A stretch of 64,000 bases of DNA from Henckelia pumila (GCF_033568475.1 NC_133120.1:15915425-15979424); one strand, 5' to 3'; shown: positions 36,141-48,826, counted from the first letter of the stretch. The notes: generated by a model not told the origin, from the letters alone. Numbers and translations: made by a program.

Positions 36141-37069
36141 TAGGGGTGAGCATTCGGTCGGTTCGGTTACCGACCGAACGGAATTAAGCATAACCGAACC
36201 GAACCGAAATATATAAGCATAATCGAACCGACCGAATTAATTGTAATAACCGATGAAAAGCGAACCGAAACCAAATCGGTTAATTCGGTTGATTTGGTTT
36301 TAAAAAAATTGCTCATCTGAACTCTAACTTACTGAGCATGTTTACCATCACCCAATTCCTTCACCTGCAGCCCAATTAACATAAAGAAGTGAAGAACCAT
36401 CATCTAATTCATTCATAATTATATATATGTAAATTTGTAGGAAAGAACACGACAAAGTGTTTCAGGGAGCCATTCCTCCAATTTATTTATTACAAAAATG
36501 CCTTGAACTTTTACAGAGAACACCACGATAATAATAAATAAGATGATGGTAAGTGATAAAAGTCCACCTGGTGGAGGCTGGGAGTTGCTTAGTACCAGAT
36601 ATTCAAATAGTGAGGTCGGGCTTCGAGAGATTGATACTTTGAACTCCGTGAAAGTGCTCTGTGTAATCGCCTAATCGGTATTAATAAATCTTACCAAGAA
36701 GATGAACAGAGAGTGGAGACGGCCAGAGGCTCGATCGGGATGAGATTTGAGAGATGGGTTGTAGGCGGATGAAGGGAGAGTGGAGACGGCCAGAGTTTCT
36801 AGAAATTAGGGTTCAAGATTTTATTTTATTTTAAAATTATAAATATGTACAATATTATAAATGTTTAAAAATAGTAAAATAATATTATTGAATATTTCGG
36901 TTAATTAGGTTAATCGATTTTAAAATTTGAAAAACTGTAACCGAACCGAATTAACCGAAATAATCGATTTTTTTTTAATGTCAAAACCAAATTACCGAAA
37001 TAACCGAATTTTCAAATTGGCTCAGTACAATCGATTAATTCGGTTTAACCGAAATTTTGTTCTCCCCTA
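36141..37069. mobile_element. MITE with TAGGGGTGAGCA ends
   Basis: The left end TAGGGGTGAGCATTCGG and the right end (inverse TAGGGGAGAACAAAATTTCGG) form inverted ends 929 bp apart. They are followed inward by many CCGAACCGAA/TTCGGTTA motifs, which can fold. Ends of this type are common in plant hAT-like MITEs. No exact 8-bp duplication is seen. It ends 374 bp before the XBAT35-like start codon. Confidence 0.6.
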
Positions 37070-37443
37070 GGCGCTTTGATGCACGTCCAAATAATCGAAT
37101 TATCGAGGTTGGGAAGTCGAAGCCTCCGCGTTAGGCGAACTGTCATAGAAATATCTAAGAAAAGAAAAGTAATGAGTGTAGAAGAGCTTTCACTTGAATA
37201 ATTTCCTTCATCATTAAGTATATTATTAGACCACACTATTTATTTTTCTGACCCACATATCATTAATAAATTTAGAAGAAATTAAGGCCCTTTACTCCAA
37301 GATCACTCAACGGCCAACGCCACTCTTGTCTTCATCTTCCCACCAAATCCATTTCTCCAAGAAATTGCTGTTCCTTTTGTTGCTGAAATTGGTGGGTTTT
37401 TCTATTTTATCTTTGATCTTTCAGTATATGCAATAGAGTTGAA

Positions 37444-40400
37444 ATGGGGCTGCAGCAATCTAAGGACCAGCTGTTGTATCAAGAAGTGGAAAAGGGAAAC
37501 ATTGAAGGCATCAAAGCTTTACGAAGTCAAGGTGCTGGACTTGAGGTATATAATTTCATGTAACAAAAAGTTTCTTTCTTTTTTTGTTTTATGTTTTCTG
37601 AATGTATATTTTGCTCCTGCCTGTTATTATTTATGTTTCAATTGTGAAAATTTATGGTTCAGAGTATAAGGATTGAAATTTAATCCAGGGGCGTTAAATT
37701 TTGAGGACAAAATTGCATCTTTTTTTCATTTTGGGGTCTATCCCTGATTCCCCATTTTATGTTTGAGAAAGCGTATGGTAAAATTTGAGAACTTGGCTTT
37801 CGATTATATTAAGGAAGTGTTGTAAAAAATTATGTTTTTTCAGAAACGATTAAATTTGTAGATTAAGAAGTGGAGACATGAGAAAAATCAGAAATGGGTT
37901 GAAAACAAAAGTGAAAAGTTGAAATCAGAGGTGGGTTGTGGGTGGGTACTGGGTAGTGTTTGATGAATGAGGGATTCTAATACTTAACTTTTATTAGAAT
38001 CATTTTCGGAAGATGAAAGTCACCATATGATCAGTTTTTGAATTTCAATTAAATTAGGAAGAAGCTAACCCAGGCCATGGGTCTAAGAAACACACAAAAC
38101 ATAATTTTTTAAACCAAAAGCCATGAATCACTCTTATTTTTTTTAGTGATTGCAAACACTCCCTGAGACTTACATTGTCAATTATGTCTGCAAATTCTTG
38201 AAAGCTTTTGGATGTGATTCATTATGCTACATGTAATGGAAGTGATGTGATTTTAATTTTGTTATGGTTGGAATTTTGTTAGACACAGCATGATGCCGCA
38301 TGAACTGATATGTCCTTGTTATTTAGAGTCGAATTCTGAGTCACTGTGTTTGATTTTTTTGGCTTGGCTTTATCCTATCATGCAGTTATGTAATATAGTC
38401 CCAAGTATTATGATTTTTCAGCTCTGAACTCTGCAATCTTAAAGATGGAGGTGTCATTTGCTAGCCTTACTGATGGCATAAATTTTTAATTTGAAATGGT
38501 TGATGCATTCAAAAGTTATTTTCGTGTTCTTGCTTGTATCTACATAACTAAACGCGGAGAAAAGTTGCTAGGTAGAAAGGATGGTAGTTACAAATGTACA
38601 ACAATTAAGGTGCTTTTGCTAGAAAATTGTTTGTCTAATCGTGAATTGCATGAAAGTAGGATGCATGAAATTCGGAGGTGAAAGAGTTTTATAAACATCA
38701 TTAGCAGGATAAATATGAGTGAAAGAGCACTATAAATTTAGCTGGTTCAATATTGATCTAAATTTCATTCTGGGGTTTTAAACGACGTTGATTGTGGTCG
38801 CAGTGGTCTGATAGCGAAGGAAAAACTCCACTGATTTTAGCTTGCGTGAATCCGGAGCTTTACAACGTCGCAAAAACATTGATCGAATTGGGTGCCAACG
38901 TGAATGCTTATCGTGCAGGTATATAATATACAATTTTAATGTCCGCAACATTATATCCTTTTGTGCAAAATAATGGTAAAATAAGATTTTAGCTCCAACC
39001 CTGGTTTGTTGGCTTCGTCATTGGTTATGCTTCAACGTGATACTCTTTCAGGTTTAGACTATATATCAATTTGAAAAGTGATGTTAAGAAACACATTCAG
39101 AGCCCAGATCGAATGCCCGTTGTATAGTTCCTTTTTCTTTATACATAAGTTGTGTTAACTTGTGGTCTGGTCGTGCATGAGTAAAAATGTTTTTTTTTTA
39201 AATGTCTTTGTTACATACCTCATGTAACCCTGATCTGATGAGCATATTATAGAATCAAGTACTTGATATCGTCTTTTATTACTACTTGTTAACGTTTCAT
39301 TATTTTCGTGGATTCTCTTTTTAAGGACGCCACTCTGGAACTCCTCTACATCATGCTGCAGACAGAGGCCTTGGACGGACGGTGGAGTTGCTTCTTTCAC
39401 ATGGAGGTGTGCGCACATTATTTTGATTTTTAGTACATGATTTTTGTGCCACAAAATATGGACTGCCTTTCATGATTTTTCTTGTTTGTTTGATCGATAA
39501 TTCCATAAATCTCAGCAAATGCTCTTATAATAAATGACAATTGCCAAACACCACTTGACATTGCCAGAACGAGAGGGTACAGCAATGTAGTCCGAGGAAT
39601 TGAGGTACTATTAATAGACGTAGTATCATTGTAGCGTAATTATCTGGTTCAGTTTGGTTGAATTCATTAACAATGAAACGTTTACTTTTGTGTTTTGCTG
39701 CTCAGGGTCATTTGTGCTTATTCTCTGGTTGGCTGAGGGAACATTTTGGTCCAGGCTTTTTGGACCATCTGGCACCTCAATTGCTTTCAAGAAAAGTGTG
39801 AGTATCATACATGCCCATATTAATAATCGCTAGTACGGAACTTTTATTAAAGGATTAATCTTTCCACGATTTCTTGTTTAAATAATTTATGTCGTCTAGA
39901 ATTTGTCATCTTATCTGCTCATGCTATGTTTGTATTTTATACGTACTGATTAATTAAATTAATTGTTCAGAACATGTGTTTTGTTCTTGAAACAGTCCGT
40001 TTTACATTTTCCTTTATCTTGTCTATACATTTTTCATTGGACATTTTCTTACCGAATCGGTGAACGATTTCAAGATTCCCAAATTCTAATCATTATTTCA
40101 AATGCTACACAGATGGGTGGTCGTTTTACCTTGTGGTTCCCGCAATCTTAGAAAACCTTTCAAGTTGGAGCTTGCTATATATGCTGGTGCACAGGTGCCG
40201 TTTTTGCTTAAACTCATGTCTCTCAATCAATTTTGCATGTATTAATCGTTATCTTTCAGTTAGTCGTGTTGCATGCACAGATATAAACTCATGAGCGCGG
40301 AAAATTAATAGTTCTACCACTGGGCCATTTGGCTAGTCAGATTCTCGTGAGAGTGATTGCATACATGATATTGAAGATGCAATAATTCTTCCAAACATGT

Positions 40401-41975
40401 GTATATGCATCCCTAATGAGGCGAAGTCAATTTATTCCTCGTCTTGAATTTTTACCGTGTTGATAGGATGCCCAGCCACGAACAATTATTCCACTTTGGA
40501 AGGCCAATCTTGGGGAGCCACATTTTAACCAGACCGATCCTGTAGCGATCATATCCGATGTATCAAGAAGTAAGAAATTCAATTTCTTTATTCATTATTC
40601 CCATAAACGGTTTTTATATATGTCGGGTGAGTGAGAAAAATTGATCTTTATGCGATAGTTTCAAGACGCTGGAAGAGGAGGCGCTGCATTAAATCTTCGC
40701 AAGAGGCAGGTCGTAAGTGTATTTGATTTCATTTTTCAAATAGTCGAAATTAAATGTTGCTTCATTGTTAATTCTTCAGTTGCTGATATAGGATCAAAAG
40801 TAGAAAAAATAAAATGTTGTTAAATAAGCAAATAAAAGTTAGGTTATTGAAATTTGTGGTCTTTGTTTTGTTCGAGGATAAAACACAGTGTTGAACTGTT
40901 GATTGTAACTTAGTTTGATCATAACAGGTGGACGGCTCAAACTGGCACCTGTGCAAGAAAGCGAAAAAGAGCAACTACAGCGGTTTTGCAATGCTTGCAA
41001 AGGAATTCCTCAGGTTGAACTTTTTGAACCTGACATTTTCTCGTAGCATCTACTATGGTTTTCTTTTTCCAATAAAAAACAAGTATAGTCGCATTTATCG
41101 GTCAAGTATGCGGTGTATATCACGAGTATACTGTAGAGAAAATTTCCCAGAACTGCATTTACTGTTGTGTCTGCATTGACTGCTTGATCTGTGTTCCAAC
41201 GCCTACGGCTCTACGCTTTCACGTTTTATGATCCTTTACTGGATTAGTTAGCTGATTTTGAACGTGGTTGGTGATGCTATGAGAAACTAAATTCTCTACC
41301 ACTACTTTGACTAGTATTTTTCTAACTTAATGGTTTGAATATCAGGTGATGCATTCTATATTTCCTTTCAACGATCAAGTGTCAAGTGTTCAAGCAACCA
41401 GGCCACCTTCTGATCATGATGAACAGCTCGCTATGGCAATTAACGCCTCTCGTCAGTTCGCTGAACGTGAAAGATTTGCATCCCAAGTGCACTCATCCTC
41501 GAGTTCAGCCAGCTCTACAAATAGCCCCACCCATGATAAGTGCTACATGACCGAAGCCTCAACCAGCCATAATCCCCATGGGAGCAAAGACGAGGTTCTG
41601 CAAACCATTTCTGGTGCTAGTCCGGCTCAGCATTTTCAAAGCCAAAATAACATCCCTTCCACTGTCTCGGTTCCATCTGCTCCCGCTTCAGATAATTTCG
41701 TGGATGATAACGGTCCAATCCATTATCCATCAATCGACATGACCAACGTTGATTCATCTGTTGGGGATACATCTGGTGCTGCCGTTGGAAAGAAAGAAGA
41801 TGGTAGTGCTTCATCTTGCACGATTTGCCTGGACGCCCCACTCGAGGGAGCTTGCATTCCTTGCGGCCACATGGCTGGGTGCATGTCTTGTTTGAATGAG
41901 ATTAAGGCGAAGAAATGGGGTTGCCCCGTCTGTCGTGCCAACATCAACCAAATCGTACGTATATACTCTGTCTAG
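37444..41975 (+). CDS. XBAT35: Ankyrin-repeat RING E3 ubiquitin ligase, XBAT35-like (10 exons)
   Basis: Exons: 37444-37545, 38804-38918, 39326-39406, 39516-39604, 39706-39797, 40113-40194, 40467-40569, 40659-40709 (or 40712), 40928-41013, 41346-41975. All introns are GT-AG and phases agree, giving about 476 residues. The start MGLQQSKD fits an N-myristoylation signal. Three ankyrin repeats follow at about residues 35-130 (EGKTPLILA, GTPLHHAAD, CQTPLDIAR). Exon 8 encodes a basic cluster (SRRWKRRR). A ubiquitin-interacting-like motif (DEQLAMAINAS) and a Ser-rich linker precede a C-terminal C3HC4 RING (CTIC, CGHMAGCMSC, CPVC). The family transfers ubiquitin to target proteins; XBAT35 of Arabidopsis acts in ethylene-related apical hook growth and stress responses. 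Substrates here are unknown. Exons are intact. It could instead be the close paralogue XBAT34, but the basic exon 8 favours XBAT35. Confidence 0.9.
40659..40709 (+). other. XBAT35: Cassette exon 8 carrying a nuclear localisation signal
   Basis: 51 nt between two phase-1 introns. It encodes ISRRWKRRRCIKSSQEA plus part of a codon. Joining exon 7 straight to exon 9 keeps the frame (SRSGRLKLAP). In Arabidopsis XBAT35 the equivalent exon is alternatively included and contains the nuclear signal. Two donors compete, GCAG|GTCGTA and, 3 nt later, GTC|GTAAGT; both stay in frame. Confidence 0.75.
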
Positions 41976-42266
41976 TCTCGCTCGTGAGCTTAGTAGTTAT
42001 TATGTGGGAAAAAAGGAAAAAAAAAACAAAAAAAACAAAAAAAATTAAAAAAGAAAAAAAGAAACCCTTTATGCGTGTACGTGTATATAAATGCCTGTCG
42101 CCTGTGTTTTTCAATTTGTCTGGCGAATGTTTAAGTTTGTCTAATACGAGAAAAGACATGGAAATGGAGTTTATAGTATGAATCTAGTGTGATATCATCC
42201 AAATTATATATTTAAAAAAAAAATCAATGTTTGTTGAGGCATTGTTTTGTACCCAGAGGATGGACA

Positions 42267-42272
42267 AATAAA
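42267..42272 (+). terminator. Candidate poly(A) signal of the XBAT35-like gene
   Basis: AATAAA, 292 nt after the stop codon. An A-rich tract (42010-42062) lies earlier in the 3' untranslated region. Confidence 0.45.
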
Positions 42273-42605
42273 TCTAAATTAGATTAGTGAATTTTGTACA
42301 TTTTTTTGGTGATGTATCACATTACATTGTTAATGTTCGAGATCAATTTATGTGGTGTTCTTTGTACATTTTTCCAACGAGATACAATGGTACCAATATT
42401 TTCAATAGTATTATATAACATTTTGAAAAAATCGGCTAAAGATTAGTTTAGATGTTCTGCCTAACTTCATACTTTTTATAAAGTAATATAATATTATTGA
42501 ACTCTAAAGTCTAAGCCTAAGGGTGCGCTTGATAGGCGTGATGAGATTAATAATGTATACGGACTTTGTGTGATAAGGTAGGGATATATAAAAGTTGGCA
42601 AAAAC

Positions 42606-42700
42606 TTTTATGAGACGGTCTCAAGGGTCATTTTTATAAAACAGGTCTTTTATATGGGTTATCCATTAAATAGTATTACAATTTATGTTAAAAGTATTAC
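42606..42700. mobile_element. Fragment of MITE related to 35401-35527
   Basis: TTTTATGAGACGGTCTCA is followed by AGGGTCATTTTTATAAAACAG. The right inverted end is not found, so this is a fragment or a diverged copy. Confidence 0.4.
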
Positions 42701-43534
42701 GTATTTAGAATATTCTAGGCATGATATTTAGAATATTTATTTGTTATATATAATTATGTGATTGATTTTAACGCCTGAATTTTTATGTGATGTGATGTGA
42801 TTTTTAATGTTTTTAGATTGGTATTTAATTTTGGGTCGTAGGGGCGAGTCTAGCCTTCGAGAGAATTAAGAAAATGTTTTAATTAAATAAGTTTAAGTTG
42901 ATGAAGTGTATTTTTATTAATTTAGGGAGTTGAAATTTTAAAGACTTTTAAGTGTAACTAATAGGCCGTATAGGGAGCCCATTAGTCACAAAACAATTCA
43001 AGCGTTCAAAGTTATTTTCTTTTCTCTAATCTAAACGCCGCTAACTCTCTCCAAATTTTCTTTCTTCTCGTTCAAACGCTGCATCCAAGGCTAGGATTCT
43101 TTCTTCTTGAGGTTAGATCGTTCCGCAGTCCAGGTTAATTTTAATCAAACGATTCAAGCAAGTTTTTACTATTTTGAAACCCATTCAAGAATATAGATAT
43201 TTTCAAGGTAAAACCTTAAGTGTTTGATTGACGATCTATGCATGTTTTCTTGAAAAATTTATGAGTATGTTGCTTGATTGTGATACGTGAAACATTCCTG
43301 ATGTATTCGGTTCAAGTTTATTGAGTTTTGAATGATTTGAAGGCAAGAAATCAGAATTTTGGTGAAAAGTTGAATGAAGGTTTTTGATTCAAAATCTTTG
43401 AAATTGTTAGGTGTTTTGGTATGAATTATTTTGAAGCTTTTATGGTGTTGCATGGTATTTTGATGGAAGAGTGTTCCAAAACATCGTGGGATTTGAAAAA
43501 AATGGAGAAAAGAAGAAGTTTTCGGAAAAGAAGT

Positions 43535-43660
43535 CGCGACGGAGCGCCCAGCAGCGCGCCTGCGCCTGAGCTGCTCATTTCTGCGCACAGCAGTGCGCCC
43601 TCGCAGAGCCCCCGCATATTTGCGAGCGGGCTGCTTGTGCAGCGCGGCCGCAGGCTCGAC
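43535..43660. repeat. GC-rich dyad patch in LTR
   Basis: Strings of GCGCCCAGCAGCGCGCC, GCGCACAGCAGTGCGCCC and GCAGCGCGGCCGCAGGC can pair with each other. Strongly GC-rich in an AT-rich LTR. Confidence 0.6.
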
Positions 43661-44019
43661 CTTACCACCCCTATCTACGTATTTTTGGGACCTAAAAATC
43701 ATGATTTTGATATCTTAATGTATTTCAATTATTTTTTAAGAATGTTTGTGAAAAAGTTTCAAGTTTTCGATGTCCGGGACGGATGGAATGCCTCACATGG
43801 ATCGGTCAAGCTATGTAATGCATGTTATGTGACTTTCTCTTGAAAAACTAAATTCTCATGAAATGGTTTGAAGTTTTCAAGCATGTTAAGATCACGAGAA
43901 GTTTTACGAGCATGATTTTACGATAATATGAAATGTTATGATATGATAAGATGAATGTTATGTTGCATGAAAATGATTTGATGTTGTATGTTAATTTGTG
44001 GAGGCAAAACGAGACAAAA

Positions 44020-44190
44020 GATACAGGGTTTTGGATTTTTGGGATGAGCTCCGAAAGTGCCTTCCCAAAATACGTGCTCAAGATACAGGGTTTTGGACTT
44101 TCGGGTTGAGCTCCGGGAGTGCCTTCCCAAAACATGTGTTCAATGTAGGGTTTTTGATTTTCGGGATGATCTCCGAAAGTGCCTTTCCAA
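44020..44190 (+). repeat. Three-unit tandem repeat in LTR
   Basis: Units of about 55-62 bp contain CAGGGTTTTGGA, GGGATGAGCTCCGAAAGTGC and CTTCCCAAAA. Confidence 0.8.
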
Positions 44191-44299
44191 AATACGTGCT
44201 TACAAGATGGTTGCCACAGATGCATGTATTTCATCACTTAAGATGCTAAGTTTTACTATGTGTTTATGTTATGTTATAAACTTTGAATTTCAAGTTTTT

Positions 44300-44449
44300 A
44301 TGAAAAAAAAATTTTATGCATTTCTTGCTGAGTCTTTAGACTCACTATACTTGAATGGCGCATGTAACGATGATGTTGATGCATTCATTGATGACTATGT
44401 GGACGGACATGAAAAGGAGCCGAGGGTCGGTCCAGCGGGCGATGCATGA
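44300..44449 (+). other. Conserved 49-codon reading frame in LTR
   Basis: ATG 44300 to TGA 44447. It begins MKKKFYAF, then LAESLDSLYLNGACNDD, and ends RVGPAGDA. The core and end match the frames at 20318 and 27435. The intervening acidic part differs, with a 3-nt indel that keeps the frame. Confidence 0.4.
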
Positions 44450-44692
44450 GTGCGAGGCTTATGGATGAGAGTTGTTTAGAAAATTTTACATTTTGATGGA
44501 AAAACAAGTTTGATTATTTCTTTGATGGTCATGTTTGAAAAAGTCTTTGAATGTTATTTACATTATTTTGTGCACTTTTAACACTCTTATTTAATAAAAA
44601 AGATGATGCTCCCGCAAAGTTTTTATTTTCCCCAAACTTTTAAGTATGTATGTTGAGTAATGCTCCGATTTAAAAATTGGGACGTTACAGCT

Positions 44693-44706
44693 TGGTATAA
44701 GAGCAG
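44693..44706 (+). other. Primer binding site of second chromovirus
   Basis: TGGTATAAGAGCAG has one mismatch to the usual site and lies just after the LTR end. Confidence 0.75.
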
Positions 44707-44949
44707 TTCTCTCTGAGTTTGTCGCACGCATGCATACTCGCCACGACCGTATTCTTCGTCTTCATGTCTGTAAGTTTTTATGTTATGGATTGTTTAAGAA
44801 TGCATGATAGTATTTAAGATTTATGAGTTATGCATATTTCAAGTATGTTACAATATGTTTAAAACGTGATTAAGCATGTGGACATGTTGGACGACATGAG
44901 CTACTCACTCTTTTATGTCTGTTAGTTTTATGATGAATTGAGGATCTTG

Positions 44950-47942
44950 CCGGATGAATATATTTTGGGGTTTTGTGTGTCATTACCCTCAGGAGAGAAT
45001 TAAAAAGTAGTAGGGTGGTAAGAAATTGTAAGATTCAGATGAAGAGTCTAGAGTTGTGTGCAGATTTTATTGTTTTGGAGATGGTGGATTTCGATGCAAT
45101 TTTCGGAATGGACTGGTTGGCTCAGCATGAGGCTATTATCGACTGCAAGCGGAGGACAGTCTCTTTAAAAATTCAAAACGAAAAACCCTTTGTGTTCCAT
45201 GCTACATCTAAGAAGAACACACCAGGTATGATTTCAGGAGTAACAACTTGGCAATTATTGAGTAATGGGTGTACAGGCTTTCTAGCAATCCTAACTGGGG
45301 ATCAGGAGGCGCAGCGACCGAAACTTGAAGAGGTGGAAGTAGTGAAAGATTTTCCAGAAGTTTTTCCCGATGATGTTGAGGGATTGACTCCGGTCAGTGA
45401 ATTCGAAATTGGGATCGAATTGTTGCCTGGAACCAAGCCAGCTTCTAAGGCACCGTACAGGTTAGCACCGACAGAGATGAAGGAGTTGAAGGATCAGTTG
45501 CAAGAGTTGCTGGATAAGGGGTTCATCAGACCGAGTGTATCGCCATGGGGTGCACCAGTGTTGTTTGTTAAGAAGAAAGATGGGTCAATGAGGTTGTGCA
45601 TTTACTACAGGGAGCTGAAACAAGTTATAGTGAAGAACATATATCCCTTGCCAAGAATAGATGATCTGTTCGACCAATTTCAAGGGGCGGTGGTGTTCTA
45701 AAAAATCGATCTGCGATCTGGCTACCATCAGCTGAAGGTGAAAGATGAAGACGTGCAGAAGACAATATTCAGGACTCGTTATGGCCACTACGAGTTCTTA
45801 GTAATGCCGTTTGGGTTGACCAATGCACCACCAATGTTCATGGACTTGATGAACCCGTTTCAACCTTTCCTGGATCAGCTTGTCATAGTTTTCATAGATG
45901 AAATATTGATCTACTCTCGCAGTCCGAAGGATCATCGTCAGCACTTGTCTACAGTGTTGCAGAATTTGAAATAAAAGCAGTTGTGTGCTAATTTCAGCAA
46001 GTGTGAATTTTTCTTGAGCAAATTGCATTTTTGGGTCATATAGTTTCAGCTAGGGGAATCAAAGGTGGATCCGTCTAAATGAAAGCAGTTCGAAATTGGG
46101 TTACTCCGAAGAATTCTACAGAAATACGGAGTTTCTTGGGCTTAGCTGGTTACTACCGAAGATTTATTCAAGATTTTTCCAAGATAGTTCTACCATTGAA
46201 TTCTTTAAATCGGAAAGGTGTGAAGTTTGTGTGGTCAGAACAGTGTGAGAAGAGCTTTGCAGAATTGAGGGAAAGATTAATGTCAGTGCCAGTACTAACA
46301 ATTCCAGAAGGCACATGTCGTTTTGTGGTTTATACCGATGCTTCTAAGAGTGGATTAGGGGCTATTTTGATGTAGGATGATAAAGTAATAGCTTATGCAT
46401 CTCGGCAGCTGAAGGTCCATGAGAAAAACTACCCGACTCATGATCTTGAGTTGGCTGCAGTTGTATTTGATTTGAAGCTGTGGAGACACTATTTTGTATG
46501 GTGAGAAATGCCAGATTTTCACCGACCACAAGAGCCTGAAGTACTTCTTCACTCAGAAGAAGTTGAATATGAGACATATGTGATGGTTGGAATTGATGAA
46601 GGAATACGACTATGACATTAGCTATCATCCATGTAAGGATAATGTACTAGCAGACACATTGACTCGCAAGTCTGCGACTTTGAACCAATTGACAATCCAG
46701 CAAGAGTTAATTGCCGATTTTGAGTGGATGAGTTTGGAGGTATTCGAACCAATGGAGGTATGCACTCTATCAGCTTTAACAGTTGTACCTAGTTTGCTTG
46801 ATAGAATTCGAGCAGGACAAGCTTCTGATGAACAGTTGACGTTGTGGAGGAATAAAGATGAAGCTAAGGGTGGTACATTGTATACTGTCAAAGATGGAAT
46901 TGTTCTTCACAAAGGTAGAATGTGGGTGCCAGCAGTAGAATCACTGAGAATAGAGGTGATGACTGAAGCCCACACTGTTCCGTATTCCTTTCATCCAAGG
47001 AGTACGAAGATGTATAAGGACCTACAATCCTTATGTTGGTTGCCAGGTATGAAGAAGGACATCGTTAGATATGTGAGTGAATGCTTGACTTGACAACATG
47101 TGAAGATTGATCATCAGAGCCAGCAGAACTTCTGAAACCGTTACCTATACCCACATGGAAGTGGGAAGACGTTACTATGGATTTTGTGGTAGGATTGCCA
47201 GTTACACCGCGAAAGATGAACTCGATTTGGGTGATAGTTGACAGATTAATGAAGTCAGCTCATTTTCTTCCAGTCAGGAATAATTTCTCGATGAATCAGT
47301 ATGCAGAGCTGTACATTCGGGAAATTGTCAGATTGCATGGAGTTCCAGCTAGAATAGTGTCTGACAGAGATCCTAAGTTCACCTCGAATTTTAGGGGAAG
47401 TTTACACCGAGGTTTGGGAACGAAGTTAGCTTTCAGCACAACATTCCATCCTCAAACAGATGGTCAATGAGAACGAGTAATCCAGATACTCGAAGACATG
47501 TTGAGGGCTTGCATGATCGACTATGGAGGTAATTGGGAATCAAAATTGCCATTAGTGGAGTTCACATACAACAATAGTTATCAAGCAACTATTGGCATGA
47601 CTCCTTATGAGGAATTGTATGGGAGAAGATGTAGGACTCCACTACATTGGGATGAAGTTGGAGAGAGAGCTTTTTTGGGACCAGAGATAGTGACTCAGAC
47701 AGTGGATTTGATAGCCAAGATCAGGGACAGAATGTTGACAGCTCAAAGTCGACAGAAAATTTATGTCGATCAGCGGCGTAGAGATTTGAAGTTTGAAGTA
47801 GGTGACCATATATGTATTTTTGAAGGTGTCACCATGGAAGGGTGTTATGAGATTTGGAAAGAGAGGTAAATTGAGTCCAAGATATATAGGACCTTTCGAG
47901 ATCCTAGAGAAAGTTGGGACTCGAGCTTACCGAGTAGCTCTA
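44950..47942 (+). pseudogene. Chromovirus pol, gag-less and truncated
   Basis: Gag and the first half of the protease are missing; the sequence resumes at a point equal to about 22140 in the intact element. Then come the protease end, RT ([11 protein letters not shown], so the second Asp of the active site is Glu), RNase H and integrase (SDRDPKF). Stops are at about 45699, 45972, 46373, 47091 and 47468, with frameshifts between them and one near 47815. It ends inside the integrase C-terminal region at 47942 where another LTR begins; no chromodomain or 3' LTR remains. Confidence 0.9.
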
Positions 47943-48815
47943 TGACCGCTTAATTCGGTATTAAAAATAATTACTGGCAAGCGTACCAGGTCAAGTTATA
48001 GTAAGTGGACAATGAGTTCAAGTATCGATTCCACAGGAACTGTAGTCAATTCTCAACAATTAATTATTTAGCTTAATCTAGACAGAATAATAAAAAGGAG
48101 TTTGAATTGAATAAAAATAAGAATTTAAAAATAAAAACTGCTTAAGAAATAAGAATTAAAATAACTGAAGATAAAATTTATTAAAACCAGACAACCAAGA
48201 CACATGCAGGTACCAAACAAATTATGCAAACAAGTGGCAAATCTAGGATCCAGATTTAATCTTAAATCACGGCGAATTATCCTATCTTGTTTAACAGTCT
48301 ATTTCTAGAACATGTTAAACATATTCAAGTTATGACGAATTAATTTTCATAATTCTAATCAAACATGAATGCATTTAATATTTGTGATAATTCAGTTTTC
48401 ACCTAAAATCGCATACTGAAACCGAATACTATTTCTAGTCGGTTTAACCATATGTCAATTATTGAAGTGATCAAAATCAATTCCTAACCTTTCGACTCGG
48501 AATTAATTAACAAGCAAGTAAATAATTGATCAGGTTATTCACAAGACATAATTTAAATCCAATAATCAATAATTTGAAGAAAGATCGAAAAATCCCAAAT
48601 CAAAATCCACAGTTGAACAAAAATCTGTTCGGCCCAATCTCGCCGTATTGGTTGAAGAAAAACTAATCAATAAACGAAAATATAGTTCAAACAAAAGTTT
48701 AATAATCAAATGAAAAAGGGAAGAAAAACTCGAATGGAGCGTTTTTCAATCTACAAGCCTCCTAGCCGTCGTCTCTCTTATGCGATTCCAACCCCTTAAT
48801 CACGTTCTGAACTCT

Positions 48816-48826
48816 CTTATTTATAT
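48816..48826 (-). promoter_or_regulatory. LTR TATA box
   Basis: The minus strand reads ATATAAATAAG, about 75 bp downstream of the dyad patch in the direction of transcription. Confidence 0.55.

Larger units (their letters stand above)
42765..44689 (+). mobile_element. 5' LTR of second chromovirus (about 1.9 kb)
   Basis: It ends GGGACGTTACA at 44689, directly before a primer site. The left edge (near TTTTAACGCCTGAATT) is approximate. It has the same internal order as the 18306 LTR: pyrimidine-rich tract (43010-43080), GC-rich patch (43535-43660), tandem repeats (44020-44190), conserved small frame (44300-44449). Most of the sequence is diverged, so it is a different family. Confidence 0.7.

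Noticed and set aside
36133..37077. 8-bp target duplication of the TAGGGGTGAGCA MITE
   Set aside because: The flanking octamers GCAGCGGT and GGCGCTTT agree at only about half the positions.
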